This document shows positions 32,839 through 40,845 of a stretch of 64,000 nucleotides of DNA, piece by piece (within the stretch, counting starts at the first letter, position 1; every line of letters begins with the position of its first letter). The notes under the pieces were generated by a model. It had not been told where the DNA came from. It did not search any database and worked only from the letters and a program-made list of their open reading frames with translations. Origin of the DNA: Rhodoferax ferrireducens. GTDB taxonomy: Bacteria > Pseudomonadota > Gammaproteobacteria > Burkholderiales > Burkholderiaceae_C. The position numbers and the translations under genes were made by a program. The stretch lies in contig MTEI01000001.1 of assembly GCA_002083775.1 (NCBI GenBank), forward strand, positions 124,001 to 188,000, written 5' to 3'.

Positions 32839-34098
32839 ATGAACCCATTCACCCCCACCACCTTGGCCGCACTGGCCCAAACCGACGGCACGCCGCTGTG
32901 GGTGTACGACGCCGCCACCATTGAGCGGCAAATCGCCGCGTTGCGCGCCTTCGACGTGATCCGTTTTGCCCAGAAGGCCAATTCCAACACCCACATCCTG
33001 AAGCTGATGAAGCGCTGCGGGGTGATGGTGGATGCGGTGTCGCTGGGCGAGATCGAGCGCGCGCTGGCCGCTGGCTACACACCCGGTGTGCACCACGGCC
33101 ATGCCGAGATTGTGTTTACCGCCGATTTGCTGGACCGCGCCACGCTGGCGCGCGTGGCTGAGTTGGGCATTCCGGTGAATTGCGGCTCGATCGACATGCT
33201 GGACCAGTTGGGTAGCGTGAGCCCCGGCCACCCGGTGTGGTTACGCATCAACCCCGGTTTTGGCCACGGCCACAGCAACAAGACCAACACTGGCGGCGAG
33301 CACAGCAAACACGGCATCTGGCACACCGATCTGGCACAAGCCTGTCAACGGGTGCGTGCCAACGACCTGAAACTGATGGGCCTGCACATGCACATCGGCT
33401 CGGGCGTGGATTACACGCACCTGCAGGAGGTGTGTGGCGCGATGGTGGAACTGGTGGCCGAGGTCGCCGTGCAAGGCCTGGACCTGCAGGCCATTTCCGC
33501 AGGTGGTGGCCTGTCGATTCCCTACCAGGCGGGTGAGCCGGAGATCGACACGGCGCATTACTTCAGCCTGTGGGACGCCGCGCGCCAGCAGATTGCCGAC
33601 CTGTTGGGCCACCCGGTGGCGCTGGAGATTGAGCCGGGCCGTTACTTGGTGGCTGAATCTGGCGTGCTGCTGACCGAGGTGCGCGCCACTAAAACCATGG
33701 GCAGCAACCCGTTTGTGCTGGTGGACGCGGGTTTCAGCGATCTGATGCGCCCGGCCATGTACGGCAGTTTTCACGGCATGGAGATCCTTCACGCCGACGG
33801 CACACCGGCTAGCGGGCCGTTGCAGGACACAGTGGTAGGTGGGCCACTGTGCGAGTCGGGGGACGTGTTCACGCAGGGCGAAGGCGGCGTGGTGTTGACG
33901 CGCCCGTTGCCGGTGGCGCAAGTGGGGGATGTGCTGGTGTTGCACGACACCGGGGCCTATGGCGCGTCGATGTCATCCAACTACAACACCCGGCCGTTGA
34001 TTGCTGAAGTGCTGGTTGAGAACGGTCTGCCGAGGTTAATTCGGCGGCGGCAGACGGTGGCGGAGTTGCTGGCGCTGGAAGACACGGGAGCCGATTGA
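32839..34098 (+). CDS. lysA: Diaminopimelate decarboxylase, enteric (E. coli-like) type
   Basis: 419 residues. PLP enzyme catalysing the last step of lysine synthesis (meso-diaminopimelate to lysine). It matches the E. coli LysA pattern very closely: GTPLWVYDAATIERQIAAL, VIRFAQKANSN (PLP lysine), GVMVDAVSLGEIERALAAGY, INPGFGHGHSNKTNTGGEHSKHGIW, LMGLHMHIGSGVDY, LQAISAGGGLSIPY, EIEPGRYLVAESGVLL, CESGDVF and GAYGASMSSNYN. Length equals the E. coli enzyme. ATG 32839 is used; upstream ATGs (32828, 32831) are out of frame. The cognate lysR lies beyond the toxin-antitoxin pair. Betaproteobacteria commonly use a different LysA form next to cyaY, so this one may be acquired or additional. Confidence 0.94.
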   Translation: MNPFTPTTLAALAQTDGTPLWVYDAATIERQIAALRAFDVIRFAQKANSNTHILKLMKRCGVMVDAVSLGEIERALAAGYTPGVHHGHAEIVFTADLLDRATLARVAELGIPVNCGSIDMLDQLGSVSPGHPVWLRINPGFGHGHSNKTNTGGEHSKHGIWHTDLAQACQRVRANDLKLMGLHMHIGSGVDYTHLQEVCGAMVELVAEVAVQGLDLQAISAGGGLSIPYQAGEPEIDTAHYFSLWDAARQQIADLLGHPVALEIEPGRYLVAESGVLLTEVRATKTMGSNPFVLVDAGFSDLMRPAMYGSFHGMEILHADGTPASGPLQDTVVGGPLCESGDVFTQGEGGVVLTRPLPVAQVGDVLVLHDTGAYGASMSSNYNTRPLIAEVLVENGLPRLIRRRQTVAELLALEDTGAD

Positions 34099-34111
34099 CG
34101 CCACCAGCCTT

Positions 34112-34204
34112 GGGTGTGGTCCGGGGCGCGGGCTGGGCGGACGCCGAGGCCTCATGACGCTTCGCTTTTTAAAATCGGCCTCGACATCCGCCCAACCCAC
34201 ACCC
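34112..34204. repeat. Large imperfect inverted repeat between lysA and the PCu(A)C gene
   Basis: Left arm GGGTGTGG...GGCTGGGCGGACGCCGAGGCC pairs with right arm GGCCTCGACATCCGCCCAACCCACACCC around a 25-base loop containing CTTTTTAAAA. A further pair, GCCTTGGGTG (34108) and CACCCAAGGC (34253), extends the structure. It fills the 212-base gap between convergent genes; I see no coding sequence. It may act as a bidirectional terminator or be a decayed mobile palindrome. Confidence 0.75.
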
Positions 34205-34310
34205 CTGCCGTTGCGTGGGGCTGACAGAGGGCCAATTTCCGCGCCCAGGGACACCCAAGGCATACCGCGGGTCAAAGCGGACAGCAACCGGACACCATGT
34301 CAGAAGTGCT

Positions 34311-34763
34311 TCAATGCTTCATCGGCATGTTCCCGCCCCCCAGCGCGGTCACAGGGGCTTTGACTTCCTGGGTGAACTGCTTTTTGGTCTGGGTGTCTTC
34401 AAAAATGAGCGTGATCGGCACCACATCACCGCCTTTGAGCTGCTGCTTGAGCTCGATCAGCATGATGTGAAAGCCACCGGGTTTGAGCTCCAGCACGCGC
34501 CCGGGCACGATGTCCAGGCCGGGGATCTGGCGCATTTTCATGATGTTGTTGTCCATCAGCATCTCATGGATTTCCACCACATGGGCCACCGGCGACTGCG
34601 CTGCGATCAGGCGTGTGTCTTTGCTGGCACTGAGCTGCATGAACGCGCCGCTGGCCTGCTGCTTGGGCACGGTGCCGCGCACCCACGGGTCTTGAATGGT
34701 GACCTGGGCTTGCGCCAAAGTGGCAGCGGCCAGCAGGCAGAGGGAGGCAACAAGTTTTTTCAT
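34311..34763 (-). CDS. Periplasmic copper chaperone PCu(A)C
   Basis: 150 residues from ATG 34763. Signal peptide MKKLVASLCLLAAATLAQAQ, then the PCuAC domain: VTIQDPWVRGTVPKQQASGAFMQL, VEIHEMLMDNNIMKMRQ and LKPGGFHIMLIEL. The His and Met residues match the family copper-binding set H(M)X10MX21HXM. PCu(A)C delivers Cu(I) to the CuA or CuB site of cytochrome oxidase. The usual neighbour (SenC/Sco) is absent. The C-terminus MPMKH adds further Met/His. It follows the sulfurtransferase gene by 42 bases, a gap that contains a run of ten G. Confidence 0.92.
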   Translation of the reverse strand: MKKLVASLCLLAAATLAQAQVTIQDPWVRGTVPKQQASGAFMQLSASKDTRLIAAQSPVAHVVEIHEMLMDNNIMKMRQIPGLDIVPGRVLELKPGGFHIMLIELKQQLKGGDVVPITLIFEDTQTKKQFTQEVKAPVTALGGGNMPMKH

Positions 34764-34790
34764 AGTCGGCATTCCGGGTGGCGTGAAATC

Positions 34791-34800
34791 GGGGGGGGGG
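34791..34800. repeat. Run of ten G upstream of the PCu(A)C gene
   Basis: Ten consecutive G (ten C on the coding strand) lie 28 bases upstream of the PCu(A)C start codon and just after the sulfurtransferase stop. Such tracts can slip during replication and change spacing, or be miscounted in sequencing. Confidence 0.9.
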
Positions 34801-34805
34801 TGGGG

Positions 34806-35663
34806 TCAGCCTCGGGCCACGGGGCGCGCCGGGTTGCTGCACCACTCGCTCCAACTGCCCGCGTACAGGCGGGTGCGACCCAGGCCAGCCACCTCCATGG
34901 CCAGCACATTGGGCACCGAACTCACGCCGCTGCCGCAGTGGTGCACCACCGTGGCCGGGTCACGCTGGCCCAGCACGGCGTTGAATTCGCCTTGGAGTTG
35001 TTCGGGTGATTTGAACAAACCATTGCTTTGCAGGTTGCTGGCAAACGGGCGGTTCAAGGCACCGGGAATGTGCCCGGCGACCGGGTCAATCGGCTCCACC
35101 TCACCCAGAAAACGCGGTGTGGCGCGGGCATCCAGAATGGTTTGGGTCGGGCGACCCAGGTTGTTTGCTATATCTTCCGTAGTGACCCACTCAACCAGCG
35201 CGGGGGCTGGCGTGAAATTGGATGCTGAAGCCGCAGCACCCGGCCCGGATTCAACCGCACCACCCGCCGCTACCCAGGCCTGCAGGCCACCGTCCAGCAC
35301 GGCCACGGCCTCGTGGCCCAGCCATTTCAGCAGCCACCACAGGCGCCCGCAGTAGTTGATGCCCTGGCGGTCGTACACCACCGCTTGCATGTCGTTGGTA
35401 AAACCAACGCTGGCTAGCCAGGCCGCCAGCACCTTGCGCTGGGGCAGCGGGTGGCGGCCGCCACACACCGCTTGTGTGGGGTCAAAGCAGCACAGATGGC
35501 GGTCCAGATCGGCGCGCACGGCACCGGCGATGTGGCTTTCCAGAAACTGCACATCACCCTGCTGGGGTTGCAGCAGCTCAAAGCTGCAGTCAAACACCAT
35601 CAGTGCTTGGCCGCTGGTGCGCAGGGTCTGGAGTTGGTCAACGGAGATTAGGGTGGTGTACAT
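34806..35663 (-). CDS. Sulfurtransferase, two rhodanese domains (3-mercaptopyruvate sulfurtransferase-like)
   Basis: 285 residues with two tandem rhodanese domains. The inactive N-terminal one includes ISVDQLQTLR, VFDCSFEL, HIAGAVRADLDRHL and VVYDRQGINYCGRLWWLLKWLGH. The catalytic one includes ILDARATPRFLGE, DPVAGHIPGALNRPF and the active-site loop VVHHCGSGVSSVPNVLAM. CGSGVS matches the mercaptopyruvate-type loop (CGSGVT) rather than the thiosulfate type (CRKGVT). It moves sulfane sulfur from 3-mercaptopyruvate to acceptors such as thiols or cyanide. An internal ATG or weak upstream site makes the start less certain, but 35663 suits the family. Confidence 0.9.
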   Translation of the reverse strand: MYTTLISVDQLQTLRTSGQALMVFDCSFELLQPQQGDVQFLESHIAGAVRADLDRHLCCFDPTQAVCGGRHPLPQRKVLAAWLASVGFTNDMQAVVYDRQGINYCGRLWWLLKWLGHEAVAVLDGGLQAWVAAGGAVESGPGAAASASNFTPAPALVEWVTTEDIANNLGRPTQTILDARATPRFLGEVEPIDPVAGHIPGALNRPFASNLQSNGLFKSPEQLQGEFNAVLGQRDPATVVHHCGSGVSSVPNVLAMEVAGLGRTRLYAGSWSEWCSNPARPVARG

Positions 35664-35743
35664 CTGGAGGGCTTTTCAGAAAATGGGTGCAAGTGGCAGG
35701 TGCTGATTCTAGGAAACCGGGCCGTTGGCGGCGGCGTCGCTCC

Positions 35744-36634
35744 TCAACCGGGCTCGGCCGGGGCGATGTTGGGCAGGGCGCGGTTGCGCAGCACGGTCGC
35801 GGTGATGCCGCTGGCGATGATCAAGGTGATACCAACCCAGCCCATTGGGGTTACCGGCTCACCAAAGATGACCAGGCTGTACCCGGCTGCAAAAACAATC
35901 CCCATGTATTGCAAGTTGGCCACTAGCAGGGTAGAGCCTCGGCTGTAGGCGCGCGTCATGGCCCATTGGCCCAGTGAAGCGAGTACGCCAATGGGAACCA
36001 GCCAGGCCAGGGCCTGCCAACGCACGCCGCTCCAGGGCGTGAAACCAAACCACAGCGCGCCCAGCAGGCCAACCACGGTGGTGCCAATGGCAAAGTAAAA
36101 CACCACCCGCCCCTCTGGCTCGCCCACCTTGCCCAGTGCCGCCACCTGCAACATGGCCATGGCAGCCCCCAGGCCCGACATCAGGCCGATCAACCCGGCA
36201 AACAGCTGGTCCTGGGCCAGAGTAGGGCGCAGCAGCAGAATCACCCCGGCAAAACTGGCCAACACCGTGGCCATCAGCGGCCCCTGGCGGCCGGTTTTGC
36301 CGTAAAGCAGCGCACCACCGATGACAAAGGTCGCCACCCACACGCCGCTCATGTAGTTGAGGGTCATGGCCGTGGCCAGCGGTAGATGGGCAATGGCGTA
36401 GAACCAGCTGGTCATGGAGAAAACGCCCACCATGGAGCGCCAGGCGTGCATCATCGGCACGGTGGTGGCAATGGGTGTGCGGTGCGCCCGCAAGATCAGC
36501 CAGACAAACACCATGCTGATCAGGCCACGGTAGAACACCAATTCAAACGAATGGAAGTCGGCCCCGGCGATCTTGATGCCCACCGCCATGGTGGAGAAAA
36601 AGAGGGCCGCCAACACCATCCACAGGGCTTGCAT
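35744..36634 (-). CDS. DMT-superfamily transporter (two EamA domains)
   Basis: 296 residues, about ten transmembrane helices in two EamA repeats. The first includes MVLAALFFSTMAVGIKIAGADFHSFELVFYRGLISMVFVWL and ALNYMSGVWVATFVIGGALL. The second includes LGALWFGFTPWSGVRWQALAWLVPIGVLASLGQWAMTRAYSRG and VIFGEPVTPMGWVGITLIIASG. These are drug/metabolite exporters; the substrate cannot be read from sequence. The start follows a T-rich tract. It lies 70 bases after the Rieske oxygenase gene on the same strand, separated from it by a type A repeat. Confidence 0.87.
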   Translation of the reverse strand: MQALWMVLAALFFSTMAVGIKIAGADFHSFELVFYRGLISMVFVWLILRAHRTPIATTVPMMHAWRSMVGVFSMTSWFYAIAHLPLATAMTLNYMSGVWVATFVIGGALLYGKTGRQGPLMATVLASFAGVILLLRPTLAQDQLFAGLIGLMSGLGAAMAMLQVAALGKVGEPEGRVVFYFAIGTTVVGLLGALWFGFTPWSGVRWQALAWLVPIGVLASLGQWAMTRAYSRGSTLLVANLQYMGIVFAAGYSLVIFGEPVTPMGWVGITLIIASGITATVLRNRALPNIAPAEPG

Positions 36635-36653
36635 TTTTTTATATAAGAAATCA

Positions 36654-36689
36654 GGCTCCAGCCCTTATTCGATAACGGCTAGTAGCTAT
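36654..36689. repeat. Type A palindromic repeat (intergenic)
   Basis: GGCTCCAGCCCTTATTCGATAACGGCTAGTAGCTAT. It sits between the Rieske oxygenase gene and the EamA transporter gene. Confidence 0.87.
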
Positions 36690-36703
36690 TTAAAAAAGAG
36701 TAT

Positions 36704-37831
36704 TCATGTGGCCATTTGGCGGCGGTACCAGTCGTGAAAGTGCTGCATGCCGTCTTCCATCGGGCTCTGGTAGGGGCCCACCTCGTTGTCGCCACGGTCC
36801 AGCAGCGCCTTGCGGCCCGCGTCCATGCGCTCGCCAATTTCGTCGTCTTCGATGCAGGTTTCCATGTAAGCGGCCTGCTGGGCTTCGACGAACTCGCGCT
36901 CAAACGCCACGATGTCTTCGGGGTAATAAAACGCCACCATGTTCATGGTCTTGTCCACCCCCATCGGGTGCAGCGTGGACACGGTCAGCACATGCGGGTA
37001 CCACTCGACCATGATGTGCGGGTAATAGGTCAACCAGATGGCGCCGCGTTCAGGTTGCTGGCCGCCTCTGTAGGCCAGCAGGGCATCGTGCCAGCGCTTG
37101 TAAACGGGTGAGCCGGGGCGGCCAAAGGCCTTGGAGACGCCCACGGTTTGCACCGAGTAGTGCTCCTTGAACTCCCAGGTCAGGTCGTCACAGGTGACAA
37201 AACTGCCCAGCCCGGGGTGAAACGGGCCCACGTGGTAGTCCTCCAGATAGACCTCGATGAAGGTTTTCCAGTTGTAGTTGCACTCGTGCAGTTCCACCTT
37301 GTCGAGCACAAAGCCCGAAAAATCGAGCTGCGCGCGAGTGTCCATGCCCGCCAGATCGGCGGCAATGTCGCGGTGATTGCCTTCAAACAGCAGCCCGTTC
37401 CACTCTTGCAGCGGGTAGTTGGCCAGGCTCAGGCACGGGTCTTGTGCAAAGTGCGGCGCGCCAATCAATTCGCCCGCAGGTTTGTCGCCGCCGCCGCTGT
37501 AGGTCCAGCGGTGGATCGGGCAGACGATGTTGCCCCCCGCGCCAGTCGCCCCGAGCGAGCCGCGCCCTTTGAGCATCAGCGCCTGGCGGTGGCGGCAGAC
37601 GTTGGAGACCAACTCCACGCCTTTGTCGGTGCGCACCAGCAGGCGACCTTCTTTTTCCTGCGGCAGGGCGTAGTAATCGCCCACGTTGGGCACACTGGAG
37701 GCGTGACCCACGTAACGTGGTCCCCGCTGGAAAAGGGTTTGCAGTTCGCGCTGGTACAGCGCGTCATCAAAATAAGCTGAAACTGGTAGTTGGCCGGTGG
37801 CCTGCTGCAGTTGAAGACTTAAATCAGACAT
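36704..37831 (-). CDS. Rieske-type aromatic-ring-hydroxylating oxygenase, alpha subunit
   Basis: 375 residues. Rieske [2Fe-2S] site: CRHRQALMLKGRG (about residue 77) and CPIHRWTYSGGG (about 102), i.e. CxH...CxxH. The catalytic iron site is in EVYLEDYHVGPFHPGLG (two His), with a later Asp expected near the C-terminus. The SRPBCC domain then runs to the end. Relatives include ring-hydroxylating dioxygenases and choline or carnitine monooxygenase-type enzymes. No beta subunit, ferredoxin or reductase gene is nearby, so it must use an unlinked reductase. The substrate is unknown. ATG 37831 has AGGTCA a few bases upstream. Confidence 0.88.
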   Translation of the reverse strand: MSDLSLQLQQATGQLPVSAYFDDALYQRELQTLFQRGPRYVGHASSVPNVGDYYALPQEKEGRLLVRTDKGVELVSNVCRHRQALMLKGRGSLGATGAGGNIVCPIHRWTYSGGGDKPAGELIGAPHFAQDPCLSLANYPLQEWNGLLFEGNHRDIAADLAGMDTRAQLDFSGFVLDKVELHECNYNWKTFIEVYLEDYHVGPFHPGLGSFVTCDDLTWEFKEHYSVQTVGVSKAFGRPGSPVYKRWHDALLAYRGGQQPERGAIWLTYYPHIMVEWYPHVLTVSTLHPMGVDKTMNMVAFYYPEDIVAFEREFVEAQQAAYMETCIEDDEIGERMDAGRKALLDRGDNEVGPYQSPMEDGMQHFHDWYRRQMAT

Positions 37832-37945
37832 GGGTGACCTGACCTAAAGACTCCCCACAGGGAGATGCACAAAGCGTGCTGAGTGAAAAAAACCAGCGCA
37901 AGGCTGGCACAAGGCAGCGGGATTGTAGCCCCCGCCTCCCGCTGC

Positions 37946-39664
37946 TCAGCGCTGTAGCGCAAACCCGAAGTCGTTGCGGCTGGCCGACTTGACGCGGTAC
38001 ATGGCGCTGTCGGCACTGCTCAGCAAGGCATCGACGGTGTCACCGTCCTGCGGGTACAAGCTGATGCCCATGCTGAGTTCGATACTGCACAGGTGGCCTT
38101 CAAAAAACCACGGCTCGCGCATGCTGTCGATCAGCTTTTGGGCAATGGTGGCGAGCTGGTCGATGGCCACCGGGCTGTCCAGCAGCACCACAAATTCGTC
38201 GCCGCCCAGGCGCGCCACGGTATCGGTCTTGCGGGTGTTGGCCAGCAATTGGTTCGCCACCCATTGCAGCGCAGCATCGCCGGCGTCGTGGCCCCAGCGG
38301 TCATTGATGGCTTTGAAGTGGTCCATGTCGATGAACATCACCGCCAGAGGGTTGTGGGTGCGCTGGGCGCGCTCCAGGGCGTTGTCCAGCCGTTCCATGA
38401 ACAGGCGCCGGTTCGGCAGACCGGTGAGGGCATCCATGCGTGCCAGGTGTTCCAGCTCCTGGCGATTGGCCTGCAACTCGGTGAATTGCTGCCGGATTTG
38501 CTGCTGCATCTGATCAAAACTGCGCGCCAGCTGGCCAATCTCGTCCTGCCTGTTCACCGGCAGGCTGACGATGGGCTGCTCGGTAGAAAAGCGCGCCACC
38601 GCCGTGCTCATGCTGTTGATCGGGCGGGTGATCCAGCGCGCCAGCAACAGTGCCAGCGCAAAACCCAACAGGCCCAGTGCCCCGGCGATCTGCAAAATGG
38701 TCTGGCCTAGGGCCTCGGAGCGCTTCAGCACGCTGCTGCGGGGCTGTGCCAGCCCCAAGTGCAGCGCGGCCTCGCTGTTGGCAATCTTCACCTGGCTGCT
38801 GATGAAGGCGGCCACCATCGGCACATCGGCGTGGGCGCCGTCATTGGTCTCCAGCAGCACCTGGGTGGCGCGGCCTTCCACCAGCGCCTGGGTGGCTGGA
38901 AACTCGTCCTGCATCAACACCCGCCTTCCGGCATCGAACCCAAAGGTCTTGCTGCTGTCGGGATGAATCAAAAAATCGCCCTGCTGGTTGGCCAGAAAAA
39001 GCTGAAACTCGGCCGGCAGGTCGGCGGTCAGTCTGGCAAAGTTGCCTTTCAGGTCAATGTTGATCACGATCACCCCGATCGCCTGCCCCTGCGCATTGAC
39101 CACCGGCGAGGCCAGTTGTGCGGTGGGCTGGCCCAGCCCGGCGTGGGCGCCGCGCTCGTGGTTGATCACAATGCGCGACAGGTAAGTGCTGTCTGCAGGC
39201 AGCTTCAGGGTGTCTGACACGTAGGGGTAGTGGCTCTTTTCCTGCAACTCGTCGCCTTGCACCATCAAAAGTTGGTCGTTATGGCGGTCCACCCGCACCC
39301 GCTCCAACCCATAGTCGGCAGCCGAGATCAACCGCAACTGAAAGAAACCGGGGTTGGCGGTCATCAGCAGCTTGAACAGGGTGGCCAGTTCATCGGCGTG
39401 GCGGGCAGTCTGGCTGGGTGGCTGGAGCAGCAGCGCCTGGCTGGCCGGGTGCCTGGCCAGCAGCAGCAAATCGCGCGATATATCCAGCCGGATCTCCTGA
39501 ATGCGCCGTGCCACGGCTTGTGTGGCGTTCATCAGCTCATCTTTGGCGGCCTGCACCAGCAGGTCGCGGCTGATCTGGTAGGCGTACAAGCCAGTCATCC
39601 CGGTGGTCAGCAGGCTGACCAGGGCCAGCACGCTACCAAATCGCGCGGCCAGCCCCCACCTCAT
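37946..39664 (-). CDS. Membrane diguanylate cyclase: cache-type sensor, HAMP, GGDEF
   Basis: 572 residues from ATG 39664. TM1 (RFGSVLALVSLLTTGMTGLYAYQIS) is followed by a periplasmic region of about 270 residues with double-cache character (VRVDRHNDQLLMVQGDEL, GQAIGVIVINIDLKGNFARL, GDFLIHPD). TM2 (ILQIAGALGLLGFALALLLARWI) leads to HAMP (PINSMSTAVARFS), a coiled coil, and a GGDEF domain with the intact RLGGDEF active site (about residue 485). The inhibitory site RKTD lies five residues before it. It should make c-di-GMP. The ATG overlaps the stop of the upstream PotD-like gene (ATGA), which suggests that the binding protein is its ligand-sensing partner. Confidence 0.9.
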   Translation of the reverse strand: MRWGLAARFGSVLALVSLLTTGMTGLYAYQISRDLLVQAAKDELMNATQAVARRIQEIRLDISRDLLLLARHPASQALLLQPPSQTARHADELATLFKLLMTANPGFFQLRLISAADYGLERVRVDRHNDQLLMVQGDELQEKSHYPYVSDTLKLPADSTYLSRIVINHERGAHAGLGQPTAQLASPVVNAQGQAIGVIVINIDLKGNFARLTADLPAEFQLFLANQQGDFLIHPDSSKTFGFDAGRRVLMQDEFPATQALVEGRATQVLLETNDGAHADVPMVAAFISSQVKIANSEAALHLGLAQPRSSVLKRSEALGQTILQIAGALGLLGFALALLLARWITRPINSMSTAVARFSTEQPIVSLPVNRQDEIGQLARSFDQMQQQIRQQFTELQANRQELEHLARMDALTGLPNRRLFMERLDNALERAQRTHNPLAVMFIDMDHFKAINDRWGHDAGDAALQWVANQLLANTRKTDTVARLGGDEFVVLLDSPVAIDQLATIAQKLIDSMREPWFFEGHLCSIELSMGISLYPQDGDTVDALLSSADSAMYRVKSASRNDFGFALQR

Positions 39665-40722
39665 GGCGCCAGCACCCTGGAGGCACGATCGCCCGACAAA
39701 ATGCGCTCCCAAAGCTGCTGGCGGCGATCACTGTCTTCTACCGGTTCCAGCCAGACGATGCGGTCCTTGGGCTGCAGGTAAGGCGGCTCGGCCAGTGTGT
39801 TGGCCAGGCCCTGGCGTTCCACCAGCGCCTGGCTGGGCGCGGGCCCCAGCAGGTAATTGACCCAAGTGTGTGCCAGCGCCGTGTTTTTGCTCAGGCGTGT
39901 GATGGCCCAGGTGTCCAGCCACGCCAGCGCCCCCTCTTTGGGAATGACATAACCCGCATCAACCCCTGCCGCCTTGAGCAATTGCAGCTGCTGCGAGCCG
40001 TAGTTGGCCAGCATCAGGGCCGCGCGCTTTTGCTGGAACAGATTCACTGACTCTTGCGGCTGGGTATAAAAGCCCAGCGCATTGCGCCGCAGGGCGATCA
40101 GCCGGTCCACAGCGGCAGGCCATTGGCTGGCGGTCAGCTGGAACGGCCGGTTGTTGCCCAAAGATTGCGCCGCCAGCGTGAAATTGTGGCTGCTGCCGTT
40201 GTAGAGCAGCACTTTGCCGCGGTACTGCGGGTCCCACAAGGCCGTGACCGAGCTGGGTGGCGCCTTGATCTGCTGGCGGTCATAGATCAGGCCCATTTCG
40301 GCATAGGTGTAGGGCACGCCGAACACCTGGCCCTGCTGCACCAGGCCGCTGATGCGGTCCAACTGGCGAAACCTGGGCAATTGCTTGGCGGTGTTGGGCA
40401 CTTTGGCGGTGTCGATGGGCCCCACCAATGCTGCCCGGATGTAGCGCTGCAACTCCGCCGTGTTCACCGCAAAGACGTCAAAGTCTTGCCCCTGGTTGCG
40501 GTTGATGCGCTCCCACAGGGCTTCGTCGGAGTCAATATACGTGACGCTGACCTGGCTGCCGGTGCGCGCTTCGAAGGTTTTCACCAGATCGGCGTCGGCG
40601 TAACCCGGCCAGCTCAGCACCCGCAGGGTGTCTGCATGGGCGAACACGGGCAACAGCACGGCCAGCAGAAGCAGGCCAAACCACTCAAAACGTTGGAAGG
40701 CTATCGCACGGATGACCATCAA
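39661..40722 (-). CDS. PotD-like periplasmic polyamine-binding protein, partner of the adjacent GGDEF protein
   Basis: 353 residues. Signal peptide (FGLLLLAVLLPVFAHA) precedes a type II periplasmic binding fold. Residues matching E. coli PotD spermidine contacts are present: the W and Y of RVLSWPGYAD (W34/Y37) and the W and D of ALAWLDTWAI (W255/D257). The Tyr85-type residue is not seen (DVFAVNTAE). There are no potABC permease or ATPase genes nearby. The downstream overlapping gene instead encodes a membrane diguanylate cyclase, as in the NspS-MbaA polyamine-sensing system of Vibrio cholerae. I infer a sensory, not transport, role. The start is either of two ATGs (40722, 40719). Confidence 0.85.
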   Translation of the reverse strand: MMVIRAIAFQRFEWFGLLLLAVLLPVFAHADTLRVLSWPGYADADLVKTFEARTGSQVSVTYIDSDEALWERINRNQGQDFDVFAVNTAELQRYIRAALVGPIDTAKVPNTAKQLPRFRQLDRISGLVQQGQVFGVPYTYAEMGLIYDRQQIKAPPSSVTALWDPQYRGKVLLYNGSSHNFTLAAQSLGNNRPFQLTASQWPAAVDRLIALRRNALGFYTQPQESVNLFQQKRAALMLANYGSQQLQLLKAAGVDAGYVIPKEGALAWLDTWAITRLSKNTALAHTWVNYLLGPAPSQALVERQGLANTLAEPPYLQPKDRIVWLEPVEDSDRRQQLWERILSGDRASRVLAP

Positions 40723-40845
40723 AAATATTGATGTTAATCAAATTTGTTACCTAGACCTGCTGATCGTACAGGCTTTTGAACACGTCCTGATGGCATTCTG
40801 GTAACGCCTAAAATGCGCCCTTTTGCACCCTGGAATAATGCGTTT

